A stretch of 21,834 bases of DNA from Deltaproteobacteria bacterium (GTDB lineage: Bacteria > Desulfobacterota > GWC2-55-46 > UBA9637): positions 1 through 21,834 of the forward strand of contig JACRNK010000028.1 of NCBI GenBank assembly GCA_016234985.1, written 5' to 3'. The notes beneath the pieces are model-generated. The model was not told the DNA's origin, did not search any database, and worked only from the letters and a program-made list of their open reading frames with translations. Positions 21,350 through 21,834 of the stretch are shown here, piece by piece. Position numbers and translations under genes: made by a program. The stretch's first letter is position 1. Each line of letters starts with the position of its first letter.

Positions 21350-21834
21350 ATCCTCGCTTAAAAAAAGTTCAGGAGCGATTAGCGATATGGAAGGTAGATG
21401 CCCTGCTTATAACCACAATGGAAAATATCCGCTATCTGAGCGGATTTACAGGCAGCAGCGGAGTGATTATTATAACCGCAAATCAGGCATTCTTTTTGAC
21501 TGATTCGAGATACGCTGAGCAGTCAAAGAACGAGGTAAGCGGATTAAAAATCAAGATATACAAAAAGCAGATTGAAGATGTTGTATGTTTAATAAATAAA
21601 CTTAAACCACGGCGCATAGGATTTGAGGCAAAAGGGCTTGTTTACGAAACATATCGCAGGCTGAAAGCCTTGATTCATGGCAAGAGGTTAATCCCTGTTT
21701 CTGAAGATATTTATAGGATAAGGGCAAGAAAAGACGCCGGTGAATTGAAACTTATAAAAAAGGCCATCAGCCTCTCATCTGTTGGTTTTAATGCGGCAAT
21801 GAATTGTATAGCCCCTGGAGCGTTGGAATGCGAC
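21346..21834 (+). CDS. Xaa-Pro aminopeptidase (M24 family), 3' end outside window
   Basis: The frame runs from TTG 21346 to the window edge (163 codons). It shows the creatinase N-terminal domain, with ALLITTMENIRYLSGFTGSS, FLTDSRYAEQ and RRIGFEAKGLVYETYRRL. The start of the M24 metallopeptidase domain follows (YRIRARKDAGELKLIKKAI). The catalytic metal ligands lie beyond the end of the window. TTG is chosen because AAGGA (21334-21338) is 7 nt upstream and the start overlaps the roadblock stop (TTGA). The family removes N-terminal residues preceding Pro. In many relatives this gene is followed by efp, which cannot be checked here. Confidence 0.88.
   Translation, partial: MNPRLKKVQERLAIWKVDALLITTMENIRYLSGFTGSSGVIIITANQAFFLTDSRYAEQSKNEVSGLKIKIYKKQIEDVVCLINKLKPRRIGFEAKGLVYETYRRLKALIHGKRLIPVSEDIYRIRARKDAGELKLIKKAISLSSVGFNAAMNCIAPGALECD

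Overview
The window is a chromosomal segment of a Gram-negative bacterium carrying most of a type IV pilus (T4P) gene set followed by a shikimate-pathway cluster. All genes read rightward. The order (NtrC-type regulator, minor pilins, PilY1, pilMNOPQ, aroC, aroK, aroB, roadblock protein, Xaa-Pro peptidase) resembles Geobacter and other former Deltaproteobacteria and Nitrospirota-like lineages. The moderate GC content and the repeat families fit the same groups. This placement is an inference from gene order and style; no rRNA or other taxonomic marker is present.

Layout. 2-1060: 3' part of a sigma-54-dependent activator, entering from the left edge. 1247-4739: five prepilin-like genes (two tandem GspH/FimT paralogues, pilV, pilW, pilX), with a good candidate sigma-54 promoter just before the second. 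4967-10174: a very large pilY1. 10294-11130: a one-pass membrane protein with an Ig-like fold. 11371-11577: a small XRE-type HTH gene behind a strong sigma-70-type promoter, apparently leading pilM-pilN-pilO-pilP-pilQ (11654-17601), which ends at a clear intrinsic terminator. 17689-20668: aroC-aroK-aroB. 20682-21349: a short TPR-like protein and a roadblock/LC7 protein. 21346-end: 5' part of an M24-family Xaa-Pro aminopeptidase. pilA and the motor and platform genes (pilB, pilT, pilC) are not in the window.

How the genes work together. The minor pilins and PilY1 would form the initiation or tip complex of the pilus. PilM/N/O/P form the cytoplasmic and inner-membrane alignment complex that connects to the PilQ outer-membrane secretin. 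The activator and the sigma-54 site suggest NtrC-type control of the minor pilin genes. The HTH gene may control the pilMNOPQ block.

The most unusual aspect is repeat DNA that has entered genes. Heptanucleotide (7-bp) tandem arrays occur at ten or more places, including three in aroC and others in pilP and pilQ. A palindromic element lies in frame inside the sigma-54 activator. Perfect tandem duplications lie over the translation starts of pilM (54-bp period) and pilQ (107-bp period); the latter creates a 36-codon mini-ORF ending exactly at the pilQ start. Four copies of a GTCATTCC...GGAATGAC-type element sit between genes, three of them inside further, mutually unrelated inverted repeats. 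PilQ also appears to lack about 35 residues from the middle of its N0 domain. Because several of these could be assembly errors, read-level checks are given for them.
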